From positions 1 to 43,345 of the forward strand of contig JAKTTS010000071.1 of NCBI GenBank assembly GCA_030560485.1: a stretch of 43,345 bases of DNA. Direction: 5' to 3'. The notes under the pieces were generated by a model. The model was not told the origin of the DNA. It searched no databases and was given only the letters and a program-made list of their open reading frames with translations. This DNA is from Ascoidea tarda (nom. inval.) (lineage: Eukaryota; Ascomycota; Saccharomycetes; Ascoideales; Ascoideaceae). The position numbers and the translations under genes were made by a program. Positions 10,096 to 20,347 of this stretch are shown piece by piece (position 1 is the first letter of the stretch; every line of letters starts with the position of its first letter).

Positions 10096-11271
10096 TACCA
10101 TATTAGTGGTTCCTTAACAAAAACTGCAAAAGTCAATAATGTATATATCGGTTTTTGCTATAAAGAAGAAATGCAAATGGAGCTATAATTATTTTCAGCT
10201 TTTTGGATTATAATTTGGAAGTAATTATGAATAGAATCATTTAAAAATAATGCTCATTATAATGATATCTATAATTAAAAGCAACAAAAACTGTCAAAAT
10301 TATGAGGTAATTAACCGAAATTAAACTTAATCTCTTGTTGATCTGTCAATAATTGGTTTTGCTATTAATTGGCTGGTATTGTTGATTTCCCGTCTATATC
10401 ATCTGTCAATTATTAAAAAATTAAAATTTATAGTGTATATAATCAAATTGATAAGTTTTAGTATTTATTTATTTTTTTCTATCAGGAATTTTGATTTTTA
10501 TACTTTTTTTTTATACTTTAACATTTTACTGGCTATCTCTGGAAGTTCACCTGCAAACAATTAAAAACTTGACTCACTTGTATTTTTGAGAAATACTTAA
10601 ACAACACATATTGATGTATAATTGTATTTTCTTTATGATATTTTTATTTTTTTCAATTTTAGATATTAAAATTTATACGGTTTTGATTTCTGAACAAAAG
10701 GGGTTAAATATGTACATTAAATAGTGTTTTTTTTTGAAATTCTTAAAAAGATTGAAATTGCTGTGATTATAGATCTATTGAAATATTTATTGTTTTTGAA
10801 AAATTTGCAACATAAAAATTGAAAAGGTTCATTGAACGTTTGAATATCAGATTATAAATTAATAAATACTCAAAATAAATAATGCTATCAACTGCCATTG
10901 CCAATATACATCTCTGTTGGTGCTGGAAAGAGTTGTTCAAAATATTTTTCTTCAAGTAACCTCAATAACATTGCTAAATAATCATGATAATGCCACAATT
11001 TTCAAAGCATTGAAAGTCACAATGGAAAAGTGCTTTATTCCAAACAGAAACAAAAAGGAACATAATAGGGACAGAGCAAAAGACCGGTAGTTACTTGGTA
11101 AAATCCGACCCAATTCCAAAATTCCTGAAGTTATTTCCAAAATGCTGCAGCTTGTGCAGAAACAAGCAGTCATTCACCCGCCACAAGTCTTGTTTCGGTT
11201 TGTGGTTCTAATTCCACATCGCTGGCCTTGCGCAATTATACATCATAATGCGGCGCTAGAGAGACATCTGA

Positions 11272-11278
11272 CGGGTAA
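11272..11278 (+). promoter_or_regulatory. Reb1-like site upstream of HDA1
   Basis: CGGGTAA at 11272-11278 matches the core of the general regulatory factor Reb1 and lies 112 bp before the HDA1 ATG, a usual position for nucleosome-clearing sites in yeast. It is a seven-base match, so chance is possible. Confidence 0.35.
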
Positions 11279-11293
11279 CCCACACCTCTCTAA

Positions 11294-11326
11294 GATAGTT
11301 GGAAGATAGTTGGAAGATAGTTGGAA
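11294..11326 (+). repeat. 11-bp tandem repeat, three perfect units, in the HDA1 leader
   Basis: The unit GATAGTTGGAA is repeated three times without a mismatch at 11294-11304, 11305-11315 and 11316-11326, ending 63 bp before the HDA1 ATG. It probably lies in the 5' untranslated region or core promoter. Perfect identity suggests recent expansion. Confidence 0.9.
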
Positions 11327-11389
11327 GTGCAACTCGATCAGTTATCGAATCATCTGAAAACCATTCATTTCTCCTCTGTGGACGCCAGG

Positions 11390-13969
11390 ATGTCTCAAAA
11401 AGAGCAATTGTTGGATATAGCTACTGATGTAGTGATGACTGAAGCTGAACCTTTGTTCTCTGAAACTCCCTTGGACCAACTGCATTTAGGATCCAAAAAG
11501 AGGAAGTTGAAGTCTGATGAAATTTCAAGCGACAATGATCAAAATAACAATGTGTTGAGCAAGATTTTTAATGTCAACGAACAGGCGATTATAGTGCCTT
11601 CTGTTTCACCAAAGTTATCGTACACACCTTTGAAAACAGGGTTTTGCTACGACGTTAGGATGCGATATCATGCCAAACTATTCACTTCTTACTACGAATA
11701 TATTGATCCACACCCTGAGGATCCAAGAAGAATATATCGTATATATAAAATATTGGTGGAAAATGGATTGATCAATGACCCTTCTTTATCTGGTAACTCG
11801 GATGACTTTGGCAAGTTGATGGTCAAGATTCCTGTAAGAGAGGCTACAGCTGAAGAAATTTTGTTGGTTCATTCTTCAGATCTTTTCAAATTTCTTGAAT
11901 CGACACAGAAAATGACCAAAAAGGACTTGTTGAAAGAAACAGAAAAAGGGGACTCAATTTATTTTAATCATGATTCCTTCACATGTGCCAAACTATCTTG
12001 CGGTGGAGTCATCGAGGCATGCAAAGCAGTTGTTGAAGGAAAAGTCAAAAATGCCTTTGCAATCGTAAGACCCCCTGGGCACCACGCCGAACCCAATTCG
12101 CCAGGTGGATTTTGTCTTTTTTCTAATGTTGGTGTAGCAGCCAAAAATATATTAAGAAATTATCCTGAATCAGTTAGGAAGATTGCAATTGTTGACTGGG
12201 ATGTTCATCATGGTAATGGCACTCAAAAATGTTTTTATGACAACCCAAATGTTTTATACATTTCTATTCATAGGTACGAATCTGGCAAATACTATCCTGG
12301 AACAAAAGCTGGAGATTACGATCAGTGTGGTGAAGGATTAGGCGAAGGCTTCAATGTTAACATACCTTGGCCAATCGCTGGAATGAAAGATGCTGATTAT
12401 ATCTATGCATTCAACAAGGTGGTGTTACCGATTTTATTTGAGTTCAATCCCGATTTAATTATAATATCATCTGGCTTTGATGCGGCTGATGGTGATTTAA
12501 TTGGTCAGTGCCATGTCTCTCCTGGATGTTATGGACATATGACTGATTTTTTGAAAACGTTAGCCAAGGGAAATCTTTGTGTTGCCCTTGAAGGTGGTTA
12601 TAATTTAAATAGTATCAGTATCAGTGCATTGGCAGTGACAAAGGCTTTGATTGGTGAGCCTCCCGATCTTTTGCAAAGCACAATCCCATGTGTGGAAGCA
12701 ATTGAAACTATTTATAAAGTTCTGAAACAACAGTCAAAGTATTGGAAGTGTATGAGAGCTGGGTTTGGTTTGATTAATGATATCACGAAATTGGTACCAA
12801 AAATCAATTCGCATCATGCTCGTAATAGCAATAATAATACTTCAAACAAACGAGAAAAGGATAAGGATAAAAACAATGAACATAAAAATAACAAATCAAA
12901 GGAGAAAAATTTTCAAGAATCAATTTATTCCAATTTACAAGATGCAATTAGAACACATCAAGCTAATGAATTACATGAAAAGTATGGATTAATTAATTTG
13001 CCGATATTATTTAATGATTTGGGCGAAAATAAGACTGTTTCAAGCTCAACAACATATCATGTTTTATCCAATACCCAATTTGATGACCAAATTCTCTCTA
13101 CTGTTGATATATATAAAGAAGAGACTATTGTTGTGGTAGTCCATGATCCAGCAGAAGTGTGGGGATACATTGAGCCGAAATTTGGAAATATTGAATTATC
13201 ATCGTCTGTGATTGTTAATCCATTGAATAAATTATATAACTGGATTGTGACAGAGAAAAAATATGGACTAATTGATGTTTGTATACCAACATCAACTATA
13301 TTTTTACAATCAAGTAATGGTTTAAATAATACCAACAAAAATGAACAATATAGTAATGTATTGTATTCTCAAGAGCTAATGTTATATATCTGGGAAATAT
13401 ATTTGAAATTTTTCAAAAACTTGAAAAACATAGTGTTTTTTGGAATTGGAGAATCGTATGCTGGTATTGTGCATTTGTTAGGACACAGATTAGTAGTCAA
13501 TACATCATTCAATAATGATGCTAAGCCTAATAACTATAGAAAGAGCACCAAAAGCAAAATCCCCAATGGATTAATTGATACAGGGAAAATTGAAAGGTGC
13601 TGTGCGGTTAACTTTTTAGACTCGACCAATAACATACGAACAATAATACCGATTTTGGACGAAACATTGGTTAATTGGTTTTACAGAAATTCACTAATTT
13701 TCACGTCAAATAAGCATCCAGTATTTGATGGTGATAACGATTCAAATAGTAATGGGCATCACCATTTTGGAACAGGCCACAGTAATAGAAAGCTTCGGAA
13801 AAAATTTGGTAGAGTGATTAAAAGTGAGCACAGTGATAATATAACCGACGTGTTTAATGAGAACTGTGAGGAAGCTATTGATTTTGCGTTGGAGACAATA
13901 GAAGATTACTATAGCAGCGAAGATGGCTCTGGTTATACCTCTTCATCCAGTGGATTCAAAGACAATTAA
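11390..13969 (+). CDS. HDA1: Class II histone deacetylase Hda1 with Arb2 domain
   Basis: The 859-residue protein has the two-domain layout of fungal Hda1. Hda1 removes acetyl groups from histones H3 and H2B in the nucleus as part of the Hda1-Hda2-Hda3 repressor complex. The deacetylase domain spans about 85-455. PPGHHAE gives the active-site pair H231/H232; DWDVHHGNGT supplies zinc ligands D271 and H273, and GFDAADGD supplies D364. The motif IGQCHVSPGCYGHMT is class-II typical. A low-complexity Asn/Lys linker (about 470-520) precedes the Arb2-like domain (about 530-790, VVVHDPAEVWGYIEP), which binds Hda2/Hda3 and histones in the S. cerevisiae complex. The in-frame region before this ATG lacks another ATG. 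No CTG codon occurs in the catalytic half. Confidence 0.96.
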   Translation: MSQKEQLLDIATDVVMTEAEPLFSETPLDQLHLGSKKRKLKSDEISSDNDQNNNVLSKIFNVNEQAIIVPSVSPKLSYTPLKTGFCYDVRMRYHAKLFTSYYEYIDPHPEDPRRIYRIYKILVENGLINDPSLSGNSDDFGKLMVKIPVREATAEEILLVHSSDLFKFLESTQKMTKKDLLKETEKGDSIYFNHDSFTCAKLSCGGVIEACKAVVEGKVKNAFAIVRPPGHHAEPNSPGGFCLFSNVGVAAKNILRNYPESVRKIAIVDWDVHHGNGTQKCFYDNPNVLYISIHRYESGKYYPGTKAGDYDQCGEGLGEGFNVNIPWPIAGMKDADYIYAFNKVVLPILFEFNPDLIIISSGFDAADGDLIGQCHVSPGCYGHMTDFLKTLAKGNLCVALEGGYNLNSISISALAVTKALIGEPPDLLQSTIPCVEAIETIYKVLKQQSKYWKCMRAGFGLINDITKLVPKINSHHARNSNNNTSNKREKDKDKNNEHKNNKSKEKNFQESIYSNLQDAIRTHQANELHEKYGLINLPILFNDLGENKTVSSSTTYHVLSNTQFDDQILSTVDIYKEETIVVVVHDPAEVWGYIEPKFGNIELSSSVIVNPLNKLYNWIVTEKKYGLIDVCIPTSTIFLQSSNGLNNTNKNEQYSNVLYSQELMLYIWEIYLKFFKNLKNIVFFGIGESYAGIVHLLGHRLVVNTSFNNDAKPNNYRKSTKSKIPNGLIDTGKIERCCAVNFLDSTNNIRTIIPILDETLVNWFYRNSLIFTSNKHPVFDGDNDSNSNGHHHFGTGHSNRKLRKKFGRVIKSEHSDNITDVFNENCEEAIDFALETIEDYYSSEDGSGYTSSSSGFKDN

Positions 13970-14404
13970 AGATTATTTGAGGTTTGGCTCAACTATTTTT
14001 TTTTGTTGAATCTGTTATTTCCCTAGAGTTTTCTTTATTTTTTTCTCGTTTGTTTTAATTTCTTCCAAGTTTGTTCTGGTTATATTTCTGTATAGACTGT
14101 ATAAATAAATTGTTCATAAGTCAAAAAAAACAGTTTTTTGTATCTGTCGGCAGAATCACCATGCTGCACACGTGAAAATTTACAAGATCCGACCCATATC
14201 CGACCGACCAAGTGACGATCTCTCCGATACTCCGTATATCACTGTTCCGTAAGTCGTAATTTCATGCGTTCCGTAATTACGGCTGCACTCCAGCCCCGAT
14301 TTGGAGACTAAAAAAACTGACAGTTGTGTATATCATCTCTCATCTTTCTGACAGAACCGATAAAACACCATCAGCACCAGAATCCAGTCTTCCAGCTGTT
14401 TGAA
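13970..14404. other. HDA1 3' end and kinase promoter
   Basis: The first 130 bp are T-rich and suit 3' processing of HDA1. From about 14,140 composition is balanced and includes a CACGTG E-box at 14169-14174, several CCGAC and CCGT elements, and a 12-bp perfect palindrome CCGTAATTACGG at 14271-14282, i.e. CCG-N6-CGG, an everted pair of the triplets recognised by Zn2Cys6 factors. This is the likely promoter of the downstream kinase. Motif calls are by eye only. Confidence 0.5.
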
Positions 14405-17086
14405 ATGGCTCCTGCTCCCAACACTGCCTACTCTCCCGGGACACAACTAACAGTGGGCTCCCACAAAATCTCCATACTTCAGTATATTTCTGAAGGTGGG
14501 TTTGCTCATGTCTACACTTGCAATATTGTTTCTCCTAAACCTCCACTCGGCTCGAAGAACGAGGTTGTTTGTTTGAAGAGAGTTGCTGTTCCAAACAAGA
14601 TGTTATTAAATATTCTTAGAGCTGAAGTTGAAGCCATGAAAAGATTGAAAGGAAAACCTCACATTGTTTCTTATATCGACTCCCACGCCTCCAGGATATC
14701 TTCTGATGGTTCTCAAGGCTACGAAGTTTTGCTTTTGATGGAATATTGTTCCAAACATGGGTTGATTGACTTTATGAACACAAGATTAACAACGAGGTTG
14801 TCGGAAGCAGAAGTCTTGAGAATAATGTACGAAATCACCCTCGGTGTTTTTCAAATGCATTTTTTAGATCCTCCTTTGGTTCATCGTGATATCAAAATTG
14901 AAAATGTATTGATCAATGATAAAGACGAATACCAGCTATGCGATTTCGGATCAGCCTGTGGGATATTACGACCTCCTCAAAGTCCTGAAGAATTCAAAAT
15001 GCTACAATCCGATATCTTACAGCACACCACTGCTCAATATCGTTCGCCTGAAATGATCGATTTAACCAAGGGATTTCCTATAGACGAAAAAGCAGATATT
15101 TGGGCATTAGGTGTTTTCTTGTATAAACTATGTTATTACACTACGCCTTTTGAATCTGGTGGGGAAATGGCACTTTTACAAGGCACTTTTGCTTTTCCTC
15201 ATCATCCTCAATATTCTGTCAGATTGAAGAATATGATAACAATCTTACTTAATGTAAATCCAAATCTTCGTCCCAATATCTATCAGGTTTTGAAAGAAAT
15301 TTCTTTAATGAGAGGAATGAACATCCCAATTGAAGTCCAAAATCAATATACAGAAAAAAAAAGAATTGAAAAAGCAGAAAAGTTACAATCTCAATCTCAA
15401 TCTCAATCTCAACAGCAGCAACAGCAACCAAAAATTCAACCTTTCTTGCCTGTAAGACCGCAAAATATGGCTCAAAACCAAATTGATCAATTTTCTCAAA
15501 CAAATACTCACATTCCAATACAGAACAACATAATTTCTCAAATGAACCCAATTAATTCTGCTGCTAATGCTCAAAATAACGTCCAGCGACAATTAAATGT
15601 CTACCATTCATCTATATCACCACGTCCTCTACAAAATCAAAATCAAAATCAACCACAGCAGATAATCTTTTCTCCAAGTGCAAATTCCAAGTCATCCATC
15701 TCATTGCAAAATACACTAGCAAATAGCAATATAATGTTTCAAAATAAATCGAACCCCGAAGTTTCCTCGAAAAGCTTTTCTAGACCAGAAGACCCCTTTG
15801 CGAATATTGGCAGCATTGAGAAGTTGAAAAAGTTATCAATATCATCGAAAGCTGTCTCAGAACAAAAAACAATGGAAAAGAAAGATGTGGATATGAATGT
15901 GAAGTCACATTCTCGTTCTGCTTCTTCTCAATTCCAACTGGGTTTTTCGGTAAACGATAGCGAAATTGATGATGACATTAGATCTATCAGGAACAAAATA
16001 ATTCGAATTCAAAAATTGAAAGCTCAAAATTCAAGAAATGAAAGTTCACCATACCATAAAGATAACTCCAATATATTTGATGATGATGTTGCTGATAATG
16101 ATAATTATGATGGTGGAATTTCAGAAAATTCACTAGATATAGACGATAAATTTCCCTCAATTGAAAAACTTGACAATCAATTTTTGACTAATTTTGATAG
16201 TGGTTATGATGCACCGAAATTTGGTAATGGAAGTGTCAATAAATTAAAGAACAGATATGTCAGTATTGAAACTCAAACCGATGATTTTTTGTTTAAAACG
16301 AAATCAAATAATTCAGCAGAAAATATTTTGAAAAACATCAAAACGGAAAAGTCTGGTCACAAGCCATACTTCCAGAACTCCTCTGAAAATGATGAAACTA
16401 AAAAGGTTTTACCTAAAAAACTCCAAAAGATTTTAACTGGGTTTTCCAATGATTCAAGTGAAGGCAGTTTGGAAGTCTCGCAATTTGAAAATGATATCCC
16501 AACGAAACAAAATATACTGATAAGTAGAATTAAATCAATAGAGAACTCGAACAAATTTGAGACCCAAATATCGGGCAAGGTTTCTCCAGTTCAAAATGTC
16601 TTTTCAAACAATGGGTCCAGTGACGATAAAAGAAAATCAATAACTCCTAGCAACCAATTGAAAATGGCCCCAGTTATCAAAGAAGCGTCTGAAAAAGGAG
16701 ACTTGGTCCCTTCAGAAACATCATCTATACAGCAAAGACTCAAAATGTTGCTATCCAGCAGCAGTGAAGAGGCCACCTATAAAACGGCCAATGGATACGG
16801 AAAATACACAGATGAATTGCCAACAAAAGAGAAACCCTTAAAAGAAAACAACCAAAAGCCAGAAGTTCCATTGAAATCAGATTCTTTGTCTAGTATAGCC
16901 ACTTCAGGTGGCCTTTCCAAAACCAAAAAGATTCCACCACCAACCCCTAAGAAACCTGCTCATTTGAAAAGCAAGTTCAAAGTTGTGAGTCCCAAGCATA
17001 TTCTCAGTCCTACAGGTGAAAAACCATCGATTGATGGAGAGTTTGATAAGTTTAATCGTAAATTTCCTAAAGCCATTGAAAGGTAG
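14405..17086 (+). CDS. ARK1/PRK1: Ark1/Prk1-family actin-patch serine/threonine kinase
   Basis: An 893-residue protein with an N-terminal NAK-type kinase domain (about 20-310) and a long disordered tail. Ark1/Prk1 kinases phosphorylate Pan1, Sla1 and other coat proteins at cortical actin patches to disassemble endocytic coats. Seen: glycine loop SEGGFAHVY, ATP-binding lysine K58 in CLKRV, catalytic D162 in VHRDIKIENVL, D180 in CDFGSA, and the family-typical ATAQYRSPEM-like segment TTAQYRSPEMIDL. The tail has SQ and poly-Gln near 328-342. Near 843-855 lies a proline/lysine motif (PPPTPKKPAHLK), which resembles the Abp1 SH3-binding site of Ark1 and Prk1 and argues against Akl1. The ATG chosen gives MAPAPN and is the first in-frame ATG. 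Confidence 0.92.
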   Translation: MAPAPNTAYSPGTQLTVGSHKISILQYISEGGFAHVYTCNIVSPKPPLGSKNEVVCLKRVAVPNKMLLNILRAEVEAMKRLKGKPHIVSYIDSHASRISSDGSQGYEVLLLMEYCSKHGLIDFMNTRLTTRLSEAEVLRIMYEITLGVFQMHFLDPPLVHRDIKIENVLINDKDEYQLCDFGSACGILRPPQSPEEFKMLQSDILQHTTAQYRSPEMIDLTKGFPIDEKADIWALGVFLYKLCYYTTPFESGGEMALLQGTFAFPHHPQYSVRLKNMITILLNVNPNLRPNIYQVLKEISLMRGMNIPIEVQNQYTEKKRIEKAEKLQSQSQSQSQQQQQQPKIQPFLPVRPQNMAQNQIDQFSQTNTHIPIQNNIISQMNPINSAANAQNNVQRQLNVYHSSISPRPLQNQNQNQPQQIIFSPSANSKSSISLQNTLANSNIMFQNKSNPEVSSKSFSRPEDPFANIGSIEKLKKLSISSKAVSEQKTMEKKDVDMNVKSHSRSASSQFQLGFSVNDSEIDDDIRSIRNKIIRIQKLKAQNSRNESSPYHKDNSNIFDDDVADNDNYDGGISENSLDIDDKFPSIEKLDNQFLTNFDSGYDAPKFGNGSVNKLKNRYVSIETQTDDFLFKTKSNNSAENILKNIKTEKSGHKPYFQNSSENDETKKVLPKKLQKILTGFSNDSSEGSLEVSQFENDIPTKQNILISRIKSIENSNKFETQISGKVSPVQNVFSNNGSSDDKRKSITPSNQLKMAPVIKEASEKGDLVPSETSSIQQRLKMLLSSSSEEATYKTANGYGKYTDELPTKEKPLKENNQKPEVPLKSDSLSSIATSGGLSKTKKIPPPTPKKPAHLKSKFKVVSPKHILSPTGEKPSIDGEFDKFNRKFPKAIER

Positions 17087-17464
17087 TTAATGTTTGTTTT
17101 TAATTTTTCTTTATTTCTATATTATTTATTTCGTTATCCTGTTATTTTATTATCATCTTCTTGTCATTTTTCTGTTATTTTTCCAAAAGTTTTCAATCGT
17201 TTTTAAAAGTTTTTGTAATTTTTTGATTTTGTAAATGAATAATGTTCAAAGGAGTTTCTGATCCACTCAAGTAATATTTCCCTGTACAACTAGGCTAAAA
17301 ATGCACTTTGAGAGAGAGCTCGCGCTATTCTCCCCGCGTAAACCGATCATCTGCCATGTTCCTCCATCAATTTTATCTATTATCTGGCACATCTCAGAAT
17401 TAATCACTTTGAGTGTTCAACATCAACAAACAATAAAGAAATAGAGTGAAAAGTTGACTGGAAT
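17087..17464. promoter_or_regulatory. Spacer and COG6 promoter
   Basis: The first 150 bp are T-rich and suit 3' processing of the kinase gene. The part at 17,300-17,370 is more GC-rich (GAGAGAGAGCTCGCGC, then CCCCGCGTAAACCG) and probably holds the COG6 upstream elements. I see no gene or RNA. Confidence 0.5.
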
Positions 17465-20347
17465 ATGGATTTTATTTACGATTACAGTGATTCCACTGCC
17501 AATGACATCCACAAGAGCTCTGGTATTCCTCTACCTGCTGCTCCATTGTCTTTACCCCTAAATCTTCCTGAGGAAATTACAAAGAAATTGCCTGGGCTAT
17601 CAATTCTATCAAATTTGCAAAAGAACTATGCCAAAAGCACTGAAAATATAAATGATTCAACTGAAAATTTGAATTTGCTGAAGGAAAACGATTTGGCTGA
17701 GAAATATGCCAGGTTGTCGCTAGAGTTGTTGGCAAGTGGTAAAAACAGAGGTGTTTCAAGTTTCTCATCAAGTTTAGAAACTGATTCGACAATTACAAAA
17801 TTTAGCGAACAGAATCAAGTTAACAACGTTTCAATAAACGATTTTGTAAATAGTACATCTTTAAATGTTGCAATTGCAAATAATAACAGAGGCTCCAATA
17901 TCAGCAGCAACATTCTTTCTACAAAGCTATCCAAAATCTTGTCTTCATCATTAACAACATCTTACAATACACCACTTGATTTACAAATTAAGAAATCGTT
18001 GAAAATTCTTGAAGCCAATAACTATTTTAATGTGTACTCTGATGATGAATATAACAGTTACAATACTCTAGTTCAGCCCGGTTTCCTTGGGTCAATTACA
18101 AGAAAAAATTTACAAAGTAAAGTTGAAAACGAACTTTTGAAACAACACTCAAAAATTCTTGTGAAATTTCAACCATTGATAGATGTTTTAGAACACTTGA
18201 AGAGTAATATTGAAAACTTGAATGTTCAAAAAGACAATTTGGTTAACGACTTGAATAATTTGACAAAGTTCAATGAAGAAAATCTATCAAATGACAGTTT
18301 TAATATCAACCAGATAAAAGCACTACAACATGAAAAAAACTTAATATTAGTAAAAAAACACATATTGATGTCATTCAAAAATGAATTTCAAATCAATGAA
18401 TACGAAGAATACGTTATAAAGAATACGAATTTGACCAATAGTGATAATGATGATGAAACCCTAAAGGAATTTTTTAAAGTTTATAACAAGATCAAAAAAA
18501 TCTACCAGAATTGTTACTTGTTATTATCAATGAACAATCCTACCATAGGTATAAATATTATGAACAAAATGAAAGGTTTGATTGACAACGCGTTGAATAA
18601 GATATTTTATTTTGTTGAATATAACTTGAATAATTTTCAAAATATTAACAAAAGAAATTTCAAAATCTTAAAGGAATCAATTAAAATTGTCTTGAATTCC
18701 TCGTTTTTGATGGCTAGTAGAGTTGAAGATATTGACAAAGACTCTGCAGAAGAATCTTTTTCTGTTTCAAAATTTGTTGAAAATAACGTATATGTTAATA
18801 ATCTTATCAACAAAATTATTGAAGTTAGAGCAAAACAAAATTTGAAAGATTTTCTTGATCAATTGGGCACCTCATTGCTCCGGGATGATAATCAAAGCAT
18901 AATATCTGTCAAGTCAAAAGACTCTGCAAGACCAATATTAATGTCTGCTCATGATCCAATTAGGTACATTGGTGACATCTTGGCATATATCCACTCTTTG
19001 ATCGTAAATGAAAAGGAAATCATAGATACCTTGCTTGATAATAATGAGGATTTTTTTGATTTTAGAAATGGTGAAAGTGGTGGCTCTAAGACGGATTTTG
19101 ATTTTGATTTCACCGTACTCAGTGAAAAGGACAAAAATTTAAATGCTAACCAGTTTTCAGATTTAAAAGAATATTTATTGATCAAGACTTTGAATGTTCT
19201 TGCAAAACCATTAAATTTGCGTGTTAGTAGATTTATTATGGTGGAAAACAAATTGAATACAATTCAAAACATTTTCAACGTTCTTGATCTGTATGATTTA
19301 ATGTTTTTGAAACAATTTGATGCCGAGTTGATGAAAAGAGTCCAATTGAAAAATGAGCTATTAACCAGTATCAAAACATTGGAAGAGTTCCTTCATAAAA
19401 GAGCATTTGCGATTCTTGAAGATTCGTTAAAGGAGATTTCTTTGTTAATAGAACAAAATATTGAAAGCCATGATTTACAGTCTCCAGAATGGTTAATTAA
19501 TTATGTCAACGATATTCAAAAAGTGTTTTATTCATTTCACCCGAGTTCTACTTCGGAATTGAACAATTTCCTATTTTTATCAGATCAACAGATGGACGAT
19601 TTCTTAAAGCTTGTTATTGACAGACCATTATCTTTAGTGTATAAGCAAGCAGATCTCGGTATCTTTGATGATGAAGAAGCAGAAAAATCCAAAAAGATTT
19701 TTGAAATTAATAGTATTGATTTTATTTTATCCAAAATTTTAACCATATCATTCATTAAGAATGAAAAAATCAATGAACTCAATACTAAATTGGACAATGA
19801 GACCCAATTTTTAATTTATGTTCAGTTTGATATTCTAATAGAATCCTGTGGATTGAACTTAGTTTTCAAAATGCTTAATAGTATTTACCCCTATGATAAG
19901 CTTATTGAAGAGTATGCAATAACTATAGCACATAATCCCGAAGAATTTTTAAAAATAATGGACAAGTATATATCACTAAAAAGCAAACCAGAATTTTCCA
20001 TTGAATCTATAAACACAATCAATAAAAAAATAGAGCTTTTTTTGCCCTCGGCTCTTACGGATACCCAGTCTTCAGCTCTAATCAATGTTTCTTCACCTAT
20101 GATTTCTAATCAGATAATCGAAGAATCGTCGCTAAAATTCGTTGACTTTTACAAAATTTTCTTTATACTCATTGTTAGATTCTATGACAATACAGTTGAG
20201 CATTTAGATTCTATTGCAGAAGACGAGTATGATTCAGGAATGATTGAAAAGCTGTTACTCAAGTGGAACGAAATTGAGATTGCCACATTATTAGGAGTCG
20301 ATGAACTTTACATTAAAAAACTACAAATGGAACAAAGTTTTAATTGA
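17465..20347 (+). CDS. COG6: Conserved oligomeric Golgi complex subunit 6
   Basis: This 960-residue protein is longer than S. cerevisiae Cog6 (839) but has the family's order of features. Cog6 belongs to lobe B of the COG tether, which captures vesicles for retrograde traffic within the Golgi. After a variable, Ser-rich N terminus (1-170), a coiled coil covers about 215-310 (ILVKFQPLIDVLEHLKSNIE and following). The diagnostic Cog6 motif is SARPILMSAHDPIRYIGDIL at about residues 483-502. The C-terminal half is helical and rich in Asn, Ile, Lys and acidic residues, in keeping with AT-rich codons. At least three CTG codons occur, outside positions where I can tell Leu from Ser with confidence. 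It converges with the NIPA gene. Confidence 0.91.
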   Translation: MDFIYDYSDSTANDIHKSSGIPLPAAPLSLPLNLPEEITKKLPGLSILSNLQKNYAKSTENINDSTENLNLLKENDLAEKYARLSLELLASGKNRGVSSFSSSLETDSTITKFSEQNQVNNVSINDFVNSTSLNVAIANNNRGSNISSNILSTKLSKILSSSLTTSYNTPLDLQIKKSLKILEANNYFNVYSDDEYNSYNTLVQPGFLGSITRKNLQSKVENELLKQHSKILVKFQPLIDVLEHLKSNIENLNVQKDNLVNDLNNLTKFNEENLSNDSFNINQIKALQHEKNLILVKKHILMSFKNEFQINEYEEYVIKNTNLTNSDNDDETLKEFFKVYNKIKKIYQNCYLLLSMNNPTIGINIMNKMKGLIDNALNKIFYFVEYNLNNFQNINKRNFKILKESIKIVLNSSFLMASRVEDIDKDSAEESFSVSKFVENNVYVNNLINKIIEVRAKQNLKDFLDQLGTSLLRDDNQSIISVKSKDSARPILMSAHDPIRYIGDILAYIHSLIVNEKEIIDTLLDNNEDFFDFRNGESGGSKTDFDFDFTVLSEKDKNLNANQFSDLKEYLLIKTLNVLAKPLNLRVSRFIMVENKLNTIQNIFNVLDLYDLMFLKQFDAELMKRVQLKNELLTSIKTLEEFLHKRAFAILEDSLKEISLLIEQNIESHDLQSPEWLINYVNDIQKVFYSFHPSSTSELNNFLFLSDQQMDDFLKLVIDRPLSLVYKQADLGIFDDEEAEKSKKIFEINSIDFILSKILTISFIKNEKINELNTKLDNETQFLIYVQFDILIESCGLNLVFKMLNSIYPYDKLIEEYAITIAHNPEEFLKIMDKYISLKSKPEFSIESINTINKKIELFLPSALTDTQSSALINVSSPMISNQIIEESSLKFVDFYKIFFILIVRFYDNTVEHLDSIAEDEYDSGMIEKLLLKWNEIEIATLLGVDELYIKKLQMEQSFN

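Larger units (their letters stand above)
8586..11271. other. AT-rich gene desert, right part
   Basis: About 2.7 kb without a supportable gene. It holds the three TAATTGAGCT copies, a TTTTATCTTA microsatellite and the 22-bp palindrome, annotated separately. An 85-codon open stretch at 9879-10136 on the minus strand overlaps the palindrome but begins at a non-ATG codon and resembles nothing I know; it could be a gene remnant. From about 10,980 the sequence becomes less AT-rich, consistent with the start of the HDA1 promoter. Confidence 0.6.

Noticed and set aside
4617-11271. Retrotransposon or LTR remnants in the gene desert
   Set aside because: I looked for terminal repeats, primer-binding-site-like sequence and protein remnants and found none I could support by eye.
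11321-11389. Extended HDA1 N terminus from an in-frame TTG
   Set aside because: It is not an ATG, overlaps the 11-bp leader repeat and adds no conserved sequence; the first ATG at 11390 is preferred.
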